DNA of 64,000 bases from Leishmania mexicana MHOM/GT/2001/U1103. Its lineage: Eukaryota > Euglenozoa > Kinetoplastea > Trypanosomatida > Trypanosomatidae. A model generated the notes under the pieces. It searched no databases. It was given only the letters and a program-made list of their open reading frames with translations, and was not told the DNA's origin. The stretch is taken from contig NC_018307.1 in assembly GCF_000234665.1 (NCBI RefSeq), positions 62,001 to 126,000 on the forward strand, written 5' to 3'. The position numbers and the translations under genes are program-made. This document shows, in pieces, positions 10,123-20,900 of this stretch. Numbering within the stretch: the stretch's first letter is position 1; the number at the start of each line of letters is the position of its first letter.

Positions 10123-13035
10123 ATGCACGCAGCTGCTGGTGGACAGAACGGCGGTGAGGACTGCGGAGTCCATGACGGCCACCCCGCCAATGATGAGGCC
10201 GCCTCCGCGCACTCACCGCCAATGGCTAACGTCCGCCGCGCGCTACAGCATATTGTGACGGAGCTCCAGCAGCAGCACCGGCAGCATCAAACGGTGTCGT
10301 CGAGTACTGTGGATGAGGAAGGCCGAGCCTCTGCCGATGACAGGACCTCTGCACATCTTGCGCTCCCTGTACCTTGCGCCTCGACCTCGTGCACTGATGT
10401 GACGTGCTCAACCTCGCCGGACACGGCGGAGCAGCAGTGTGAGAGGCGTCGCCTACTTTTCCTGGCCGAGTGGGCGCAGCGAGTGGCAGCGGCGTATGTG
10501 CCGATCATGCCGTCTGCTGCGCAGGGGGCCGCGGCATCCTTGCTAGTGGTGCGCCCCGTCTCGCACGACACCGTCGCTCGGGACGCGGCCGCAAGTGCAA
10601 CCGGCACGTCACCGACTCTCTCCACTGAAGCGCGGTGGCGACTGGCTGGACCGGCCGTGGCCGCTGCGGTGGCGGACGCCGCGCCGGAGCGCGAAACGTC
10701 CGCGTTCTTCCCAGGGGCCAAAGCGGGCCTGCCGCCGGTGCGCTGCGCGAGCGTGTCAGTGGAACGGCGACTGAGCTACCCGGACGGATGCCCCAACGCA
10801 CATGGGGACAGAGCAGCGCCCGTCTCGGCTAGCACCCATAATGACTTACTGTTGCTTCCGCATACAATCACGACAGCAGCTGCTGCAATGTCGCGCTTGT
10901 CCTCTCCCCCGCCGCCGATCACCCCGCGCGGTCGCGCACCGCTATGCCGTGTGGTTGGTGAGCCCTTCGACATACCCGCCACACCGGCAGAGCAGCGTGC
11001 CGTCCTCGCTGCGCAGGGTGGCTGTTGCGCTCGATGCGGCGTCGTCTTGCCGCAGCCACAGCTCCACTTCTCTGAGTGGTGCTCCGCGCATACTCGGCGC
11101 ATCCAAACAAAACTGGCCGGCCTGTGTTGCTGCTTGCAGCGCTGCTGCTGTGGCGGTGGTCAGACGGCCACATTGTCGCCGCGTCGTCGCAAATTCTGGC
11201 ACGCGTGCATGTGCACGTCGAGAGGCAGCTCTTCTGCCGAAGACGAGGAGGACGGGAGGTCGGATGCCGTCACTGCAGTCCACGTAACACAAGAAGCCAC
11301 CGGTGGCAGTGGAGGTGTACGACACAACGCAAGGGCTCCGCTGGATGCACCGGAGAGCGAAGACGTTGGTGGTGCCGCAAGTGAGCGCGATGGGCTGCTA
11401 GGCGGAGGCACGCGGTCGAACAGGCACAGCCGCACGCGGGCCGCCTGTGATCACCACGGCAGCGACAGGACCGGTGACAGGGGCGGCGGCGCGCCTGCAG
11501 ATACATCCCTTCTCTTCTGTACGTGTGAGGGCCACTACCTGTGCTTGCGCTGCTTCCATGCCCCGCTTACGGCAGCAGGCGCCATCAGTGGCACATTCAT
11601 CCCGGAAGACTACCCGATTTGCAATGTAGCGCCGGAGGAACGGAAGGCACACGGCTCTTCGACAGCGTCATCGTCTTCGTCCTTCGCGTTGTGCCAGTCG
11701 CGCCGGCGCGGCAACGGTGGTGGTGAAGTCGCCGATGGGTCGTCCGCGCGCGCAGCTCTTGCGAGCGCATCGGACCAGTTGCACGAGTGGTGGCTGACAC
11801 ACCACGTGGCCCACCCCACGCCCGCCGCTGGCACCCTTACCCCCACGGGGAGTAGAGCCGCTAGTGGGATAGATTATCCACCACAGCAGCAACACCAGCA
11901 GCAGCCCGCGTCACCTCTGCACCTGTGCGTCCTCCCTGCTCATGTGCTGCATCGATGGAACTTCACACGTTTTCCTGTGTCTGCCGCTGCGGCCGCCGCG
12001 CTGCAGCGGCGATGCTACCCCGGCAGCGCTCACAGCCGAGAGAGCTGCCTGTCACCAGGGGCTTCCAGCCTAGAGCGTGGTGGGCAGCGCACCACCGTGG
12101 GTGGCGGTGTGAGGAGCAGAATGAGCGGTGAAGGCTCGCCGACTTTTCTCCCTGGGGAGCAGCAGGGAGCGCGAGGGCATCAGAGCGCTCCAGCGAGTCC
12201 TCCTCCGCCGCCCCTGGAGCACGTCCCTTACCTTACCGGAGAAGCTGGTGAGGCAGCTCCGCCGATGGTGCAGCTTCCTGAGCTCTACGACGTGTCCGTC
12301 ATCAACCCCTCCCTGTACGAGCGCGTCCCGGCCCTCGCCTCGGCATTGCGGCTACGACAGCGGATGAGTCTCCTGCACGCACAGGCTTGGTGGTGCCCGC
12401 GGTACAGACGTGAAGTCTGGGGGTTGCGGAGCGGAGACGAGCTGGCCGGTCAGGTGCTGGAAGGGGCGACAGCGCTTTCTGTGGCGCAGCAGCCACCAGA
12501 GCCTTCCTCCACGGTAGAGCATACCGTGAAATACCCTCCAAGTCCGGCAGCAGTGGTGGAGAGCGCGGTGGACAGCGCTGACCTCTATCTGCCGACGCAA
12601 GATGTAGCTCCCGCTCCCCACTCCTCATGGGCGGCGGCGGCGGCATCACGCTCGCACAGCGCGGCAACACCGCAGGCGGGGTCTCTCTCTGGCGGAGTCG
12701 CTGGAGCCTCCCTGCCCCACCGACACCCGTTCGCATCAGGCGTGACGGCAGTGCCGCTGACGCCGCCGACGTATGCGCACTTCCACGCGCGCCGTCGCTA
12801 CCTTGTGGAGCAAGCTGAAGGCTGGTCTCTCCAAGACCTTCACCGGCTGACAACGCCGTCGTCGTCGACCCCCACTAGTGCAGCCGCCGCCTCGTCGCCG
12901 CCGCTACTGCTCGCAGAGCTGCAGAGCATGTTCGATATTATGCAAGCGCACCTCAATAACTGCAGCGGCTGCGCAGCGCAGTGCCGCGGGTTGATGGTGA
13001 AGGCACCCCTCGGACTGCCAGTGTGCCATGATTGA
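10123..13035 (+). CDS. Rubicon-homology (RH/DUF4206) domain protein (970 aa)
   Basis: The C-terminal two thirds carry, in order, the landmarks of the RH domain of Rubicon, Pacer and PLEKHM1: a first Cys knuckle at C302/C305 (CARCG); CTCEGHYLCLRCFH at 466-479; PAHVLHRWNFTRFPVS at about 605-620, matching the family's IPARxLHNWDFxxxxVS; INPSLYERV at 727-735, matching VNPxLYxxV; YLVEQAEGWSLQDL near 893; and a final CSGCAAQC at 947-954. In animals this Zn-binding domain binds Rab7 on late endosomes and autophagosomes. Here it is interrupted by long low-complexity insertions (about 340-460 and 500-600), and the first 300 residues are disordered. No RUN or PH domain is visible. The next gene relic overlaps its stop codon. 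Confidence 0.75.
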   Translation: MHAAAGGQNGGEDCGVHDGHPANDEAASAHSPPMANVRRALQHIVTELQQQHRQHQTVSSSTVDEEGRASADDRTSAHLALPVPCASTSCTDVTCSTSPDTAEQQCERRRLLFLAEWAQRVAAAYVPIMPSAAQGAAASLLVVRPVSHDTVARDAAASATGTSPTLSTEARWRLAGPAVAAAVADAAPERETSAFFPGAKAGLPPVRCASVSVERRLSYPDGCPNAHGDRAAPVSASTHNDLLLLPHTITTAAAAMSRLSSPPPPITPRGRAPLCRVVGEPFDIPATPAEQRAVLAAQGGCCARCGVVLPQPQLHFSEWCSAHTRRIQTKLAGLCCCLQRCCCGGGQTATLSPRRRKFWHACMCTSRGSSSAEDEEDGRSDAVTAVHVTQEATGGSGGVRHNARAPLDAPESEDVGGAASERDGLLGGGTRSNRHSRTRAACDHHGSDRTGDRGGGAPADTSLLFCTCEGHYLCLRCFHAPLTAAGAISGTFIPEDYPICNVAPEERKAHGSSTASSSSSFALCQSRRRGNGGGEVADGSSARAALASASDQLHEWWLTHHVAHPTPAAGTLTPTGSRAASGIDYPPQQQHQQQPASPLHLCVLPAHVLHRWNFTRFPVSAAAAAALQRRCYPGSAHSRESCLSPGASSLERGGQRTTVGGGVRSRMSGEGSPTFLPGEQQGARGHQSAPASPPPPPLEHVPYLTGEAGEAAPPMVQLPELYDVSVINPSLYERVPALASALRLRQRMSLLHAQAWWCPRYRREVWGLRSGDELAGQVLEGATALSVAQQPPEPSSTVEHTVKYPPSPAAVVESAVDSADLYLPTQDVAPAPHSSWAAAAASRSHSAATPQAGSLSGGVAGASLPHRHPFASGVTAVPLTPPTYAHFHARRRYLVEQAEGWSLQDLHRLTTPSSSTPTSAAAASSPPLLLAELQSMFDIMQAHLNNCSGCAAQCRGLMVKAPLGLPVCHD

Positions 13036-14288
13036 AGTGAGTGGACGGGAGGGAGGACATGTAGCCCCGTGCGTGTACATGGGCAAAGGCGCTGTGTACG
13101 ATGTTACCGAGTTCTGCAACCTTCACCCGCGCGGTGCTCAGATCACGTGGGACCACCACGGCAAGGACGTGACGCCGGTGTTCCACGACGAGTATAACCC
13201 CCACGCTCACACGAAGAGCGCGCTGAGCATGCTGCTGCAATACCGTGTTGGCTCTGTGTGGCAGCGCGAGGAGCTCCATGCTCGGTCAGCTCGGCGAGTA
13301 CGAGAACTATCAACGCGAGGAGCTCACGGCGTACCCGCGTATAACGAAGCGTGAGATGGCCTACAAAGACTTCACCACCCGTCGCGATCGCGGGCTGGTG
13401 TGGCAAGCGATGTTCCTCGATCTCCCGGAGTGCATGCACTTGGTTAATGCTCCCCCCACCCACCCATCTACGCCCCGCACTGCCGCCTGCTCGGCTTGAG
13501 CCTGACCGTGTTCTTCTCCCGCACCAAGTACCGGGCCGTCATGATCCTATGGCTGCCGCTGAGCCTCTTCCGGGCCGTGCGTGGCGTCATGTGCGACTAC
13601 ACGCAGCTGAACCCGGCCTGGGGCAGCCGCTTCGGCGCCTACCTCTACTACCCGAACATGAACTGGGTCTTCCAGAACTACTCTGCCGCTGTGAGCCCGT
13701 TCATGGCGTCGTACATCCCCGCCGGCGCCACAGAGGCGAGGGTCATCGCAGACGCCCAGTGCGAGCACTGCCGTCGCAGTCAGCTACGTCAGCCCGCTCA
13801 TCGTGCTGATCTTCTTCCTCTTTGGGGTTGGGCTGTGGACGTTCATGGAGTACTTGATCCACCGCATTCTCGTCCACTTCGAGCGCGCACCTCCCGAGCC
13901 GCTCGTCGACAATCCGCTCTGCAAGCCGCTGCACCTCTTGCTCCGCGGCATTCCGATGGACCTCCTCCCCCCTTCCCCGGCCCTCTCGTCTTCCCGCCGG
14001 TGCTGCTCGTCGTGGTCAGCACGCTCTACAACGGCTGCGGCTACCTCATGGCGGGCAGCTGTCTCGGTCTCGTGGCCGGCGGTGTTTGGTGCGGCTACGC
14101 CCTGTACGACGACATTCAGTACCTCATCCATCACCGCGACCCCGCCAACTTCTGCTTCAAGGACCTGAAGCGGTACCACCACGCGCGCCACAACGTCGAT
14201 GGCACCCGCGGCTGCGGCCTCCGCATCACGTTCTGGGACATTTTCTGTGGCACGGCGTGCCAGAAGAACAAAGCAGGCGACACCGGGT
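13028..14288 (+). pseudogene. broken fatty-acid 2-hydroxylase (cytochrome b5 + hydroxylase) relic
   Basis: The intact enzyme would 2-hydroxylate fatty acids for sphingolipids in the ER. Its architecture is readable but spread over three frames. A cytochrome b5 part starts at 13028 (GAVYDVTEFCNLHPRG). The frame shifts near 13270 into LGQLGEYENYQREE, shifts near 13455 into APHCRLLGLSLTVFFS, shifts near 13765 into FMEYLIHRILVHF, and shifts again near 13975 into LVFPPVLLVVVSTLYNG. It ends around WDIFCGTACQ. Key residues are also altered. The b5 HPGG is HPRG. The middle histidine box, normally LLHGxHHKxPMD, reads LLRGIPMD with the HHK lost. The last HHxxHH box reads HHARHN. No spacer separates it from the upstream stop, so it lacks its own splice acceptor. 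Sequencing error alone would not explain the lost histidines. Confidence 0.8.
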
Positions 14289-16938
14289 CTCTCTGTGCGC
14301 CTAGACGGAGGAAGGGAAACGTCGCGGAGTGGGCGAGGAGCGGGGCGGGGTGCCGTTGTTGCACGAGGCGAGCAAGCGACGAGACGCGGTTGTGGCCGAC
14401 GGTGAAATGCTTCGCTCCTCTTCGCCCGGCGGCTGCTGTCACGCGCGTGTGTACCGGCCACCGGTCACACTCACCTTCATCGGTGCATGAAAAGGGGGCG
14501 GGAGGGGGCGAGCGGGACGCGTCTGGCGTGCATCAAGCGTGCACACCGATGCCCATGCGTCCTCACGTGCGTGTGTCCATCCGAGTGCGCTACGTCTCCC
14601 TGCCCCCTCCCCCTCCCATGTGTTTAGCAACCTTTTCTCTGCTCCCCCCTCCCTCCCCGTGCCCCCGATGACGGAGGACAGGGGAGGGCACACCCACCCA
14701 CCCACACACACACACACGCACGCACTGAGAAGTGCGTGGCATCGCAGGGCCCAGTGCACGCACACCCCACTCTGTCCGTCTGTCCGTGTGTGCGTGTGTG
14801 CGTTTGGGGGGGGGGGGGCAGGCAGCCCCTCATCCCTGCCAAATGCCGAGCCACTTCGGGTGGGGCGGGGGCCTGAGTGGGCCCGTTTTGCTGTAACGCG
14901 CGTGCCCATGGCTGGCATCGCGCCATGCGAGAGGGGGCCGGTGGGTCGCGTGGTGCTTGAGCTCTCGGTGTGTTGTGTGGCAGCGGGACGGTGTGGGCAC
15001 ACGCGACAGGAAAAAGAAAGGCGCTGCTGTTCGCGAGACTTCTGCTCCGCATGCACCCCCCTCCCCTCCCCTCTCGTCCATCGTCTCCCTCGCCTCGTCT
15101 TGCCGTGCCCGTTAGATGGACCGGGCGAGAGAGCGACGCCCACACCGTCCCTCCCCCTCTGCTCTTCTTCTCAGACGTCGTGTGCTGGTGCGCTCTGGTT
15201 CACACCGTCGGACCGCAAACCTCTGATGTAACCGAAGGCACACGCGCAGCGCGCGCGAGAAGCGAAGAGATCGAGTGCACAAACAACAGCGCACAACGGT
15301 GTCTCTCCCACTTTCGAATCACCGCACTCGCGTCCGCCATTCTCCCTCCGTTGGTGTTCGTCATCGTTGTCGCCAGGGCTTCCCCTCTCGCTCGCTGTGT
15401 GCGTGTGTGTGTGTGTGTAGGCATGTGTGGCTGCTTGGGATATCGGTCAACCCACCCACTCCCCCCTCCCCCTCAACTCCCATCCTCCTCCCTTCCCTCC
15501 TCAAGTTGTCAGCAGCTCTCGCCAGCACGTTGTGTTGCTGCCGCTGGCGGCCGAAGGAAAAACCTGCTTTCTGCACCTGCTCCCTCTTCCACTGTTGGCT
15601 AACAGTCATCCGTCACCCCTCCACTGGCCCGTGTGCCACCTCCGATCACGGAGCACGCCGACACCCCGCCCCCACCTCTTTGTCCGTCTCTCTCTGAGTC
15701 CGCGCCGTCACAAGTTGCAGCGCTACATCGTCCCCTCGACCCCGTTGCCATCGCGCGTGCCGTCACGTCTCTGCATCTCTCGCCTCTGTGTAGATACTGG
15801 TGTGCACGCACCATCCCCCACCCACCCCCGCCCTGTGCGCACCCCTGGCCAACACCCTTGCCCTTCTTCTTGCGCCTTGACACTCCAGTAGTCCACCTCT
15901 CGACCTCAACGCGTCTGTCCTCCTCCTCGTCAGCAGCACCGTCTGTCGCGTGAACGCAGCGCGACGGTGTGCCATCAGCCGTGAGCGACGAGAGGACAGA
16001 CTGCTGCTCACCGACAAGCAAGCCGGAGGGGGACGACGTTGGGTTCGCAAGAACGCGTCCCGCACGCATCCGTGCCCGCCACAACGCGTCGCGGCAGTAG
16101 CTTCTCTGACATCATTGCTGCTGGGTTGCTCACAGCCCTGCTTGTTGTCGTCGTCCTCCACCTCTGTGAGTTGATGCTGTTGTGGATCGGCGTACCTGAG
16201 CATCATCGCCCCCACCTACCCCGACCTTTCCCTCCCCCCTCCCCTCACTTTGGCTGCACGTCACTCGGTAGGGTCAAACCCGCAGGGCGGTGGTGCGACT
16301 CTGCTGTCCCGGCACACGCGCCCTCCCTTTTTGCCTCTTCCTCTTCCTCCGGGGTGAGGCGGGGAGTGGCTGTTGGCCTCCCCCTCTCTCCCTGAGCGCG
16401 TGTGTGTCTGCGTCTGCGTCCACCCATTGGCCGCGTCGCGCGTGCCACGCGCGCACCGGCCGTCCCGGTTCACGACCACCAGCCCTTGCACCCCACACCC
16501 AGCCCCACCCCTTCTCTCTATCGGCCCGCTGTTTCGCGGCGATCACTTTCGTTGTGCGTGGTCGCTCAAGTAGAACACGTACGAAGGTAACGTGTGTCGC
16601 GCTCTGGACTGTGCTCCGCCGTGCTTGCTCGCCACCCCCTGTTCCCGTCCCCCGTCCCTCTCTCACCCTAGCTCCTTTACTTGCTTGGCTACATCGTGTT
16701 GCGTCCTCCGTACCTATCTTCCTCTGACATCCTTGTGTGCCTCCCCCTCCCCCTCCCCCCGCCGTCGCTGGCGCACACGCCGGTCCAGCGTCACGCTGCT
16801 CCGAAGGCAATACCAAAAGGCCGTCACTCCTCCGTGCGTTGTGGGGGGACTTCGCCGCGGCGAAGTTCTCCTTTTATCGTCGCTGTTCGACGTTGCGTGT
16901 CCTCACATCGCCGTCCTTGTTGTTCCTCCTCTGCTGCT

Positions 16939-16968
16939 TGTGTGTGTGTGTGTGTGTGTGCGTGTGTG

Positions 16969-17007
<39 letters not shown>

Positions 17008-17014
17008 GTGTGTG

Positions 17015-17053
<39 letters not shown>

Positions 17054-17068
17054 GTGTGTGCGTGTGTG

Positions 17069-17107
<39 letters not shown>

Positions 17108-17142
17108 GTGTGTGTGTGTGCGTGTGTGTGCGTGTGTGTGCG
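16939..17142. repeat. 204-bp (GT)n microsatellite with GC interruptions
   Basis: Alternating purine-pyrimidine sequence throughout, almost entirely TG with occasional TGCG interruptions. It is the longest simple repeat in the window and of a type that can adopt Z-DNA. Confidence 0.97.
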
Positions 17143-17824
17143 CTCGAAATTTTGTTTTCATTGCTCTTCCTTCGCCTCGCGAACCCATTTCTTACCGCTG
17201 ACGACGCGCACGCCGTCCCTCTCCTTCAGTTTCCCCTCCAGCATCGCCTCCCTCCCCCCTCCTCCGCTCTGTGTGTGTGTGTGTGTGTGCGTACTTGAGC
17301 CGCATCTCGTGTCGCTGAACGCTTGGCGTGTGCCGTGTTGCGTCTCTGTCGCGGATTGCTCCTCCTGTGAACCGTCCATAAGGAGGGGGCACCTGCGCCC
17401 CCTCCCTCCTCCCTCCCCCCCCCACACACACCGTGTCACGCGCGCCTTGCCATCTCCCTCCTCCCTCCTGTACACACATCTCTCCTTACCTTTCGCGTGT
17501 TACTCCCTTTTCCCTGCGCATCCGCTTCGTTGTGTCCTCCCCCTCCCCGACACACACACACACACACACACGCACACTCCCGTCAGCTCTAAGACGTGGC
17601 CTCGACGGCTGTGTCATGGCAGGCTCGAGAGGCTCACCTTTATTCATTTGGCTTACTCCTCCGCGTGCGCGTGCACCATCACCGCATCTCTATTCTTCCA
17701 CGTTGTCCTCATCGTTATCCTCCACCCCATTCTCCCCCGTGCACGTGTCGTGTTGTGAGGAGAGGGGGAAGGGGAAGCGGCGCGCGTTGTTCCGCTACGG
17801 CGTGCGTCTCCGTCCACTGACACG

Positions 17825-17898
17825 CGCCCCTCCCCCTCCCTCTCCCCCTCCCCACCACCACCACCACCACCCCCTTCCCCTCCTGCTTCTCCTAACAG
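17825..17898 (+). promoter_or_regulatory. predicted spliced-leader acceptor for the 2062-aa gene
   Basis: A C/T-rich tract runs from 17825 to 17892 and ends in ACAG (AG at 17897-17898). The first ATG downstream is 17966, giving a 5' UTR of about 67 nt and settling the start choice. Confidence 0.55.
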
Positions 17899-17965
17899 CG
17901 GAGTCCTGTCGTGCGAAACCTGAGGAGTGCGTACTTTTAAACGGAGGCGAGGACGCGCACACCCG

Positions 17966-20900
17966 ATGCAGGCATCCGCAGACAGCAGCAGCCCCGCGTG
18001 CCCGCTAAGCGCCGCCGGCGTCGCAGTGGAGGGTGTCAGAGGCAACACCCCCGCTGCCCCAACCGGCGCCCATACCAGCGATCCTACAAGGACTGCCGAA
18101 CGCGCTGTGGATGAGCGCACGCCGCCTCGCATCGCTGCGCCGGCGTCGTCGGTGGAGGCTCTAGCGAAGGTCCTCGCCATGTGCCTTGTTCGCATCTGCC
18201 GCCTTGAAGAGCGGCAAGCGCGCGGAGAGGCGCAGCAGAGCATCTTCGGTACCGCCCTACAAGCTCTACTTATCCAGGCACACGGGCAGCAGCAGCAGCA
18301 GCAGCAGCAGTCATGTGGACAGGCAGCTATCGAAGTGCACGGTGAGGACGGCGATGCGAACAGCAGTGACGCACACGATCGTGAGCGCAGCGAGCAGTAT
18401 CCCTGCAGTCGCCATACCACCAGCTGTCGCACCTCGTCGTGGTCGCACGTGAATCGGCCACCGGCTCTCGGCGGCAGCAGCAACGGCAGCCGCCATCACA
18501 GTGAGGATGGCTATGATCGAGCGGCAGTGCCATCGACTGCAGCAGCAGCATCGGAGCTGCACTCGCAGCAGCGCTGCCGCCGGCACCGCTCACTCCGCCA
18601 CACGCAGGGATCCGACATGCACAGACCGCACGGCGCCGACGCGCCGGCCTCTTCTTCGTTGGAGTCCACGGCGACCGCTGACATATCCGCAGCAGCTGCT
18701 GCTACTGCTGCAGGAGCAGCTGTGACGGGTAGCGAGGGGGATGACGCCCACGCAAATCACAGCACTGGCAGTCAACATCACCGTCATCAGAGCCCTGGCG
18801 CTGGGACAGCCACAGGCGCGGTCCCTTCGCCGTCTCCTGCTGACCTCGCCAACACCAAGTGGAAGGAGGCGAGCAGTGGCACCGGTGCAGGTGTCGGGGG
18901 CGGATGTACCCACGCCATCCCCTCCACAACTGCTCCCGGCAACTACCGGAATACGCCCACAGCATCTGCGGCGGTAGCGAGTGGCAGCATCAACGAGCTG
19001 CCGATGATATCGCACTTTGGCTCCCCTTCCGGCGGCGGCGGTCGCCAGCGGCAGGGCTCTCTCGTCACGGTTGTCAGTCCAACGCACACGTCACAGGCGG
19101 AGGAAGCGGAGGCGCACGCCATCGCGGCGTCGGAGCGGATCTCCGCGGGCGTCAGCAGCGCCCCTGCAGGCGCGATGCCAGTGAACTGCTTCACATGGGC
19201 AGTTCCAGTGACGCCGCTCTCTTCGTCGGAGAACTCTCGATGCTCCACGCCGGTCGAGCTCCACATGTCAGCGCGTTCGTTATCCCAGCAGCAGCAGCAG
19301 CAGCAACCCACGCAGCCGTCGACGGAGGAGTGGTCATCGTGTATCTGCGGACACCGAGCCGAAGGCACTGACGAGGTCACTTATAATGGGCCAGACGCTG
19401 CGCCTTCGGTGCATCCACAGCAGCAGCGTGGCAGCCGAGGGCACCTGCGCTCGTCGCCCACGCACGTCGCACCCCTCGCCGACCACCCTCAGCGTCCGCC
19501 AGCACGGCTCCATCAACAGCCAGCATATCGCAAAGGCGAAGACCGCGAGTTGAGCTCTTCCTCTAGGCTCGCCGCCACGGCCTTACGAAGCGCCGGCAGT
19601 ACCGCGACCAGCTCCGCCGCGCACACTGGCGATGAACTGGACGTGCTCTTCCACGCGCTGAGCGCCCCCCATCCTGCGGCATCTGTTCCTGCCTCCTCAG
19701 ACTCCGCAGCCGCCAGCGGCGCTCAGGCGACCGGGACGCTGACTCGTAGGGTGCAGTATCCTGCCGGCACGGACAACACTACCGCGATCAACGAGTTGTT
19801 TGCCCAGGCAGTGCAGAACACGATGGAGATGACACGTATGAAGGAGAACCTGACTGTCCTCGTTCTCAGCGTGCACAAGGAGCGCGAGAAGCGGCGTCGG
19901 CTTCAGCGGCGCGAGGGGTCAGCCGTTCAGAGGCTCGTTCAGCGAGTCCTGGACATGTCGTCTGTGATGTTGCGGCTGCAGCGGACAGTGCGACGGCTAG
20001 AGTTGGAGGCAAACAGCGGTCACGCCTCTGACGCTGCAGGCTGGCACCACCACCACAACAGCCATCGCCGGCGTCGTGGTGCGGACAGCAGCAGGAGCGC
20101 CGGCGTCAGCGACCAGGACGAAGATACCGCTACTTGCGATGGTGACGTCGACGACGGTGAGAGTGAGTGGTGCGAGCGCTTCTGCGCATCCTTTTCGACG
20201 GCCTCCGTCGCCGTCTCCCGCAGTCGCAGGAGCGGCAGTGTCACTGGCAGCGGCCATCGACAAAGTGTTGGGGACCGCTCGGGGAACGTCGGGTACGCGG
20301 CCCTCGCGGCGCCGTTCTCCTCGTCCTGGTCTCTCTCGGCCGGATGTGAGCGCGTCGTGCCGGCCGTCCGCTCGCCGTGGCTTTCATCGCTCACCACGCA
20401 GTGCTCAACGGACGTGGCGCGCGGCGAGGCCATTCTAGGCCGCGGCGGTGCGGTGCCCACGGGCACAGTCACCAGCACGCCGGTAGTCGACGACGTAGGC
20501 AACACGTCGACGTCACCTGCCCCACCTGGTACAGTTTCTCCTCAGCGACTCGCCGGGGCCACTCCTGTAACGGCAGCACCGGCTGCTGCCTCTGCGGGAC
20601 CATTGCTTGTGGCAGGCAGCGTGGCCCTTCCCAAGATCATCTCTAGCAGCAGTTCTCTCCACTCCTTGGTCACCGCGAGCGCGGCCATCACCACCAACGT
20701 GAACACCACAGCAGCAGCCACCACCACCACCACGGCTACGACGTCACGAGCAGCCAGCGCGACGTTGGTGCCGCAGTCGATGGTGTCATCATCCGTAAGC
20801 GCGCCACGGCGGGAGCGCCTGCCGTCGTTGCTGCTGTCGCCACCCGCGATGCTGGACGTGTGCGCGACGGAGAGCAGGAGCAGCGCCGTCACCAGCAACT

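Larger units (their letters stand above)
14289..17965. other. 3.7-kb non-coding spacer
   Basis: No gene is supported. Open frames are translations of microsatellites or pyrimidine tracts. It contains a short CA run (14702-14724), a G run (14806-14818), a long GT tract (16939-17142), a GT run (17271-17290) and a CA run (17552-17574). The 3' end is a strong pyrimidine tract leading to the acceptor for the next gene. Confidence 0.6.

Noticed and set aside
13496..14671. 391-codon frame as an intact membrane protein
   Set aside because: Its first part and its part after about 13985 are pieces of the hydroxylase, but the segment between is out of frame with the homology and the end runs into spacer.
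16592..17758. 388-codon open frame rich in Val-Cys
   Set aside because: It is the translation of the GT microsatellite and flanking pyrimidine tracts.
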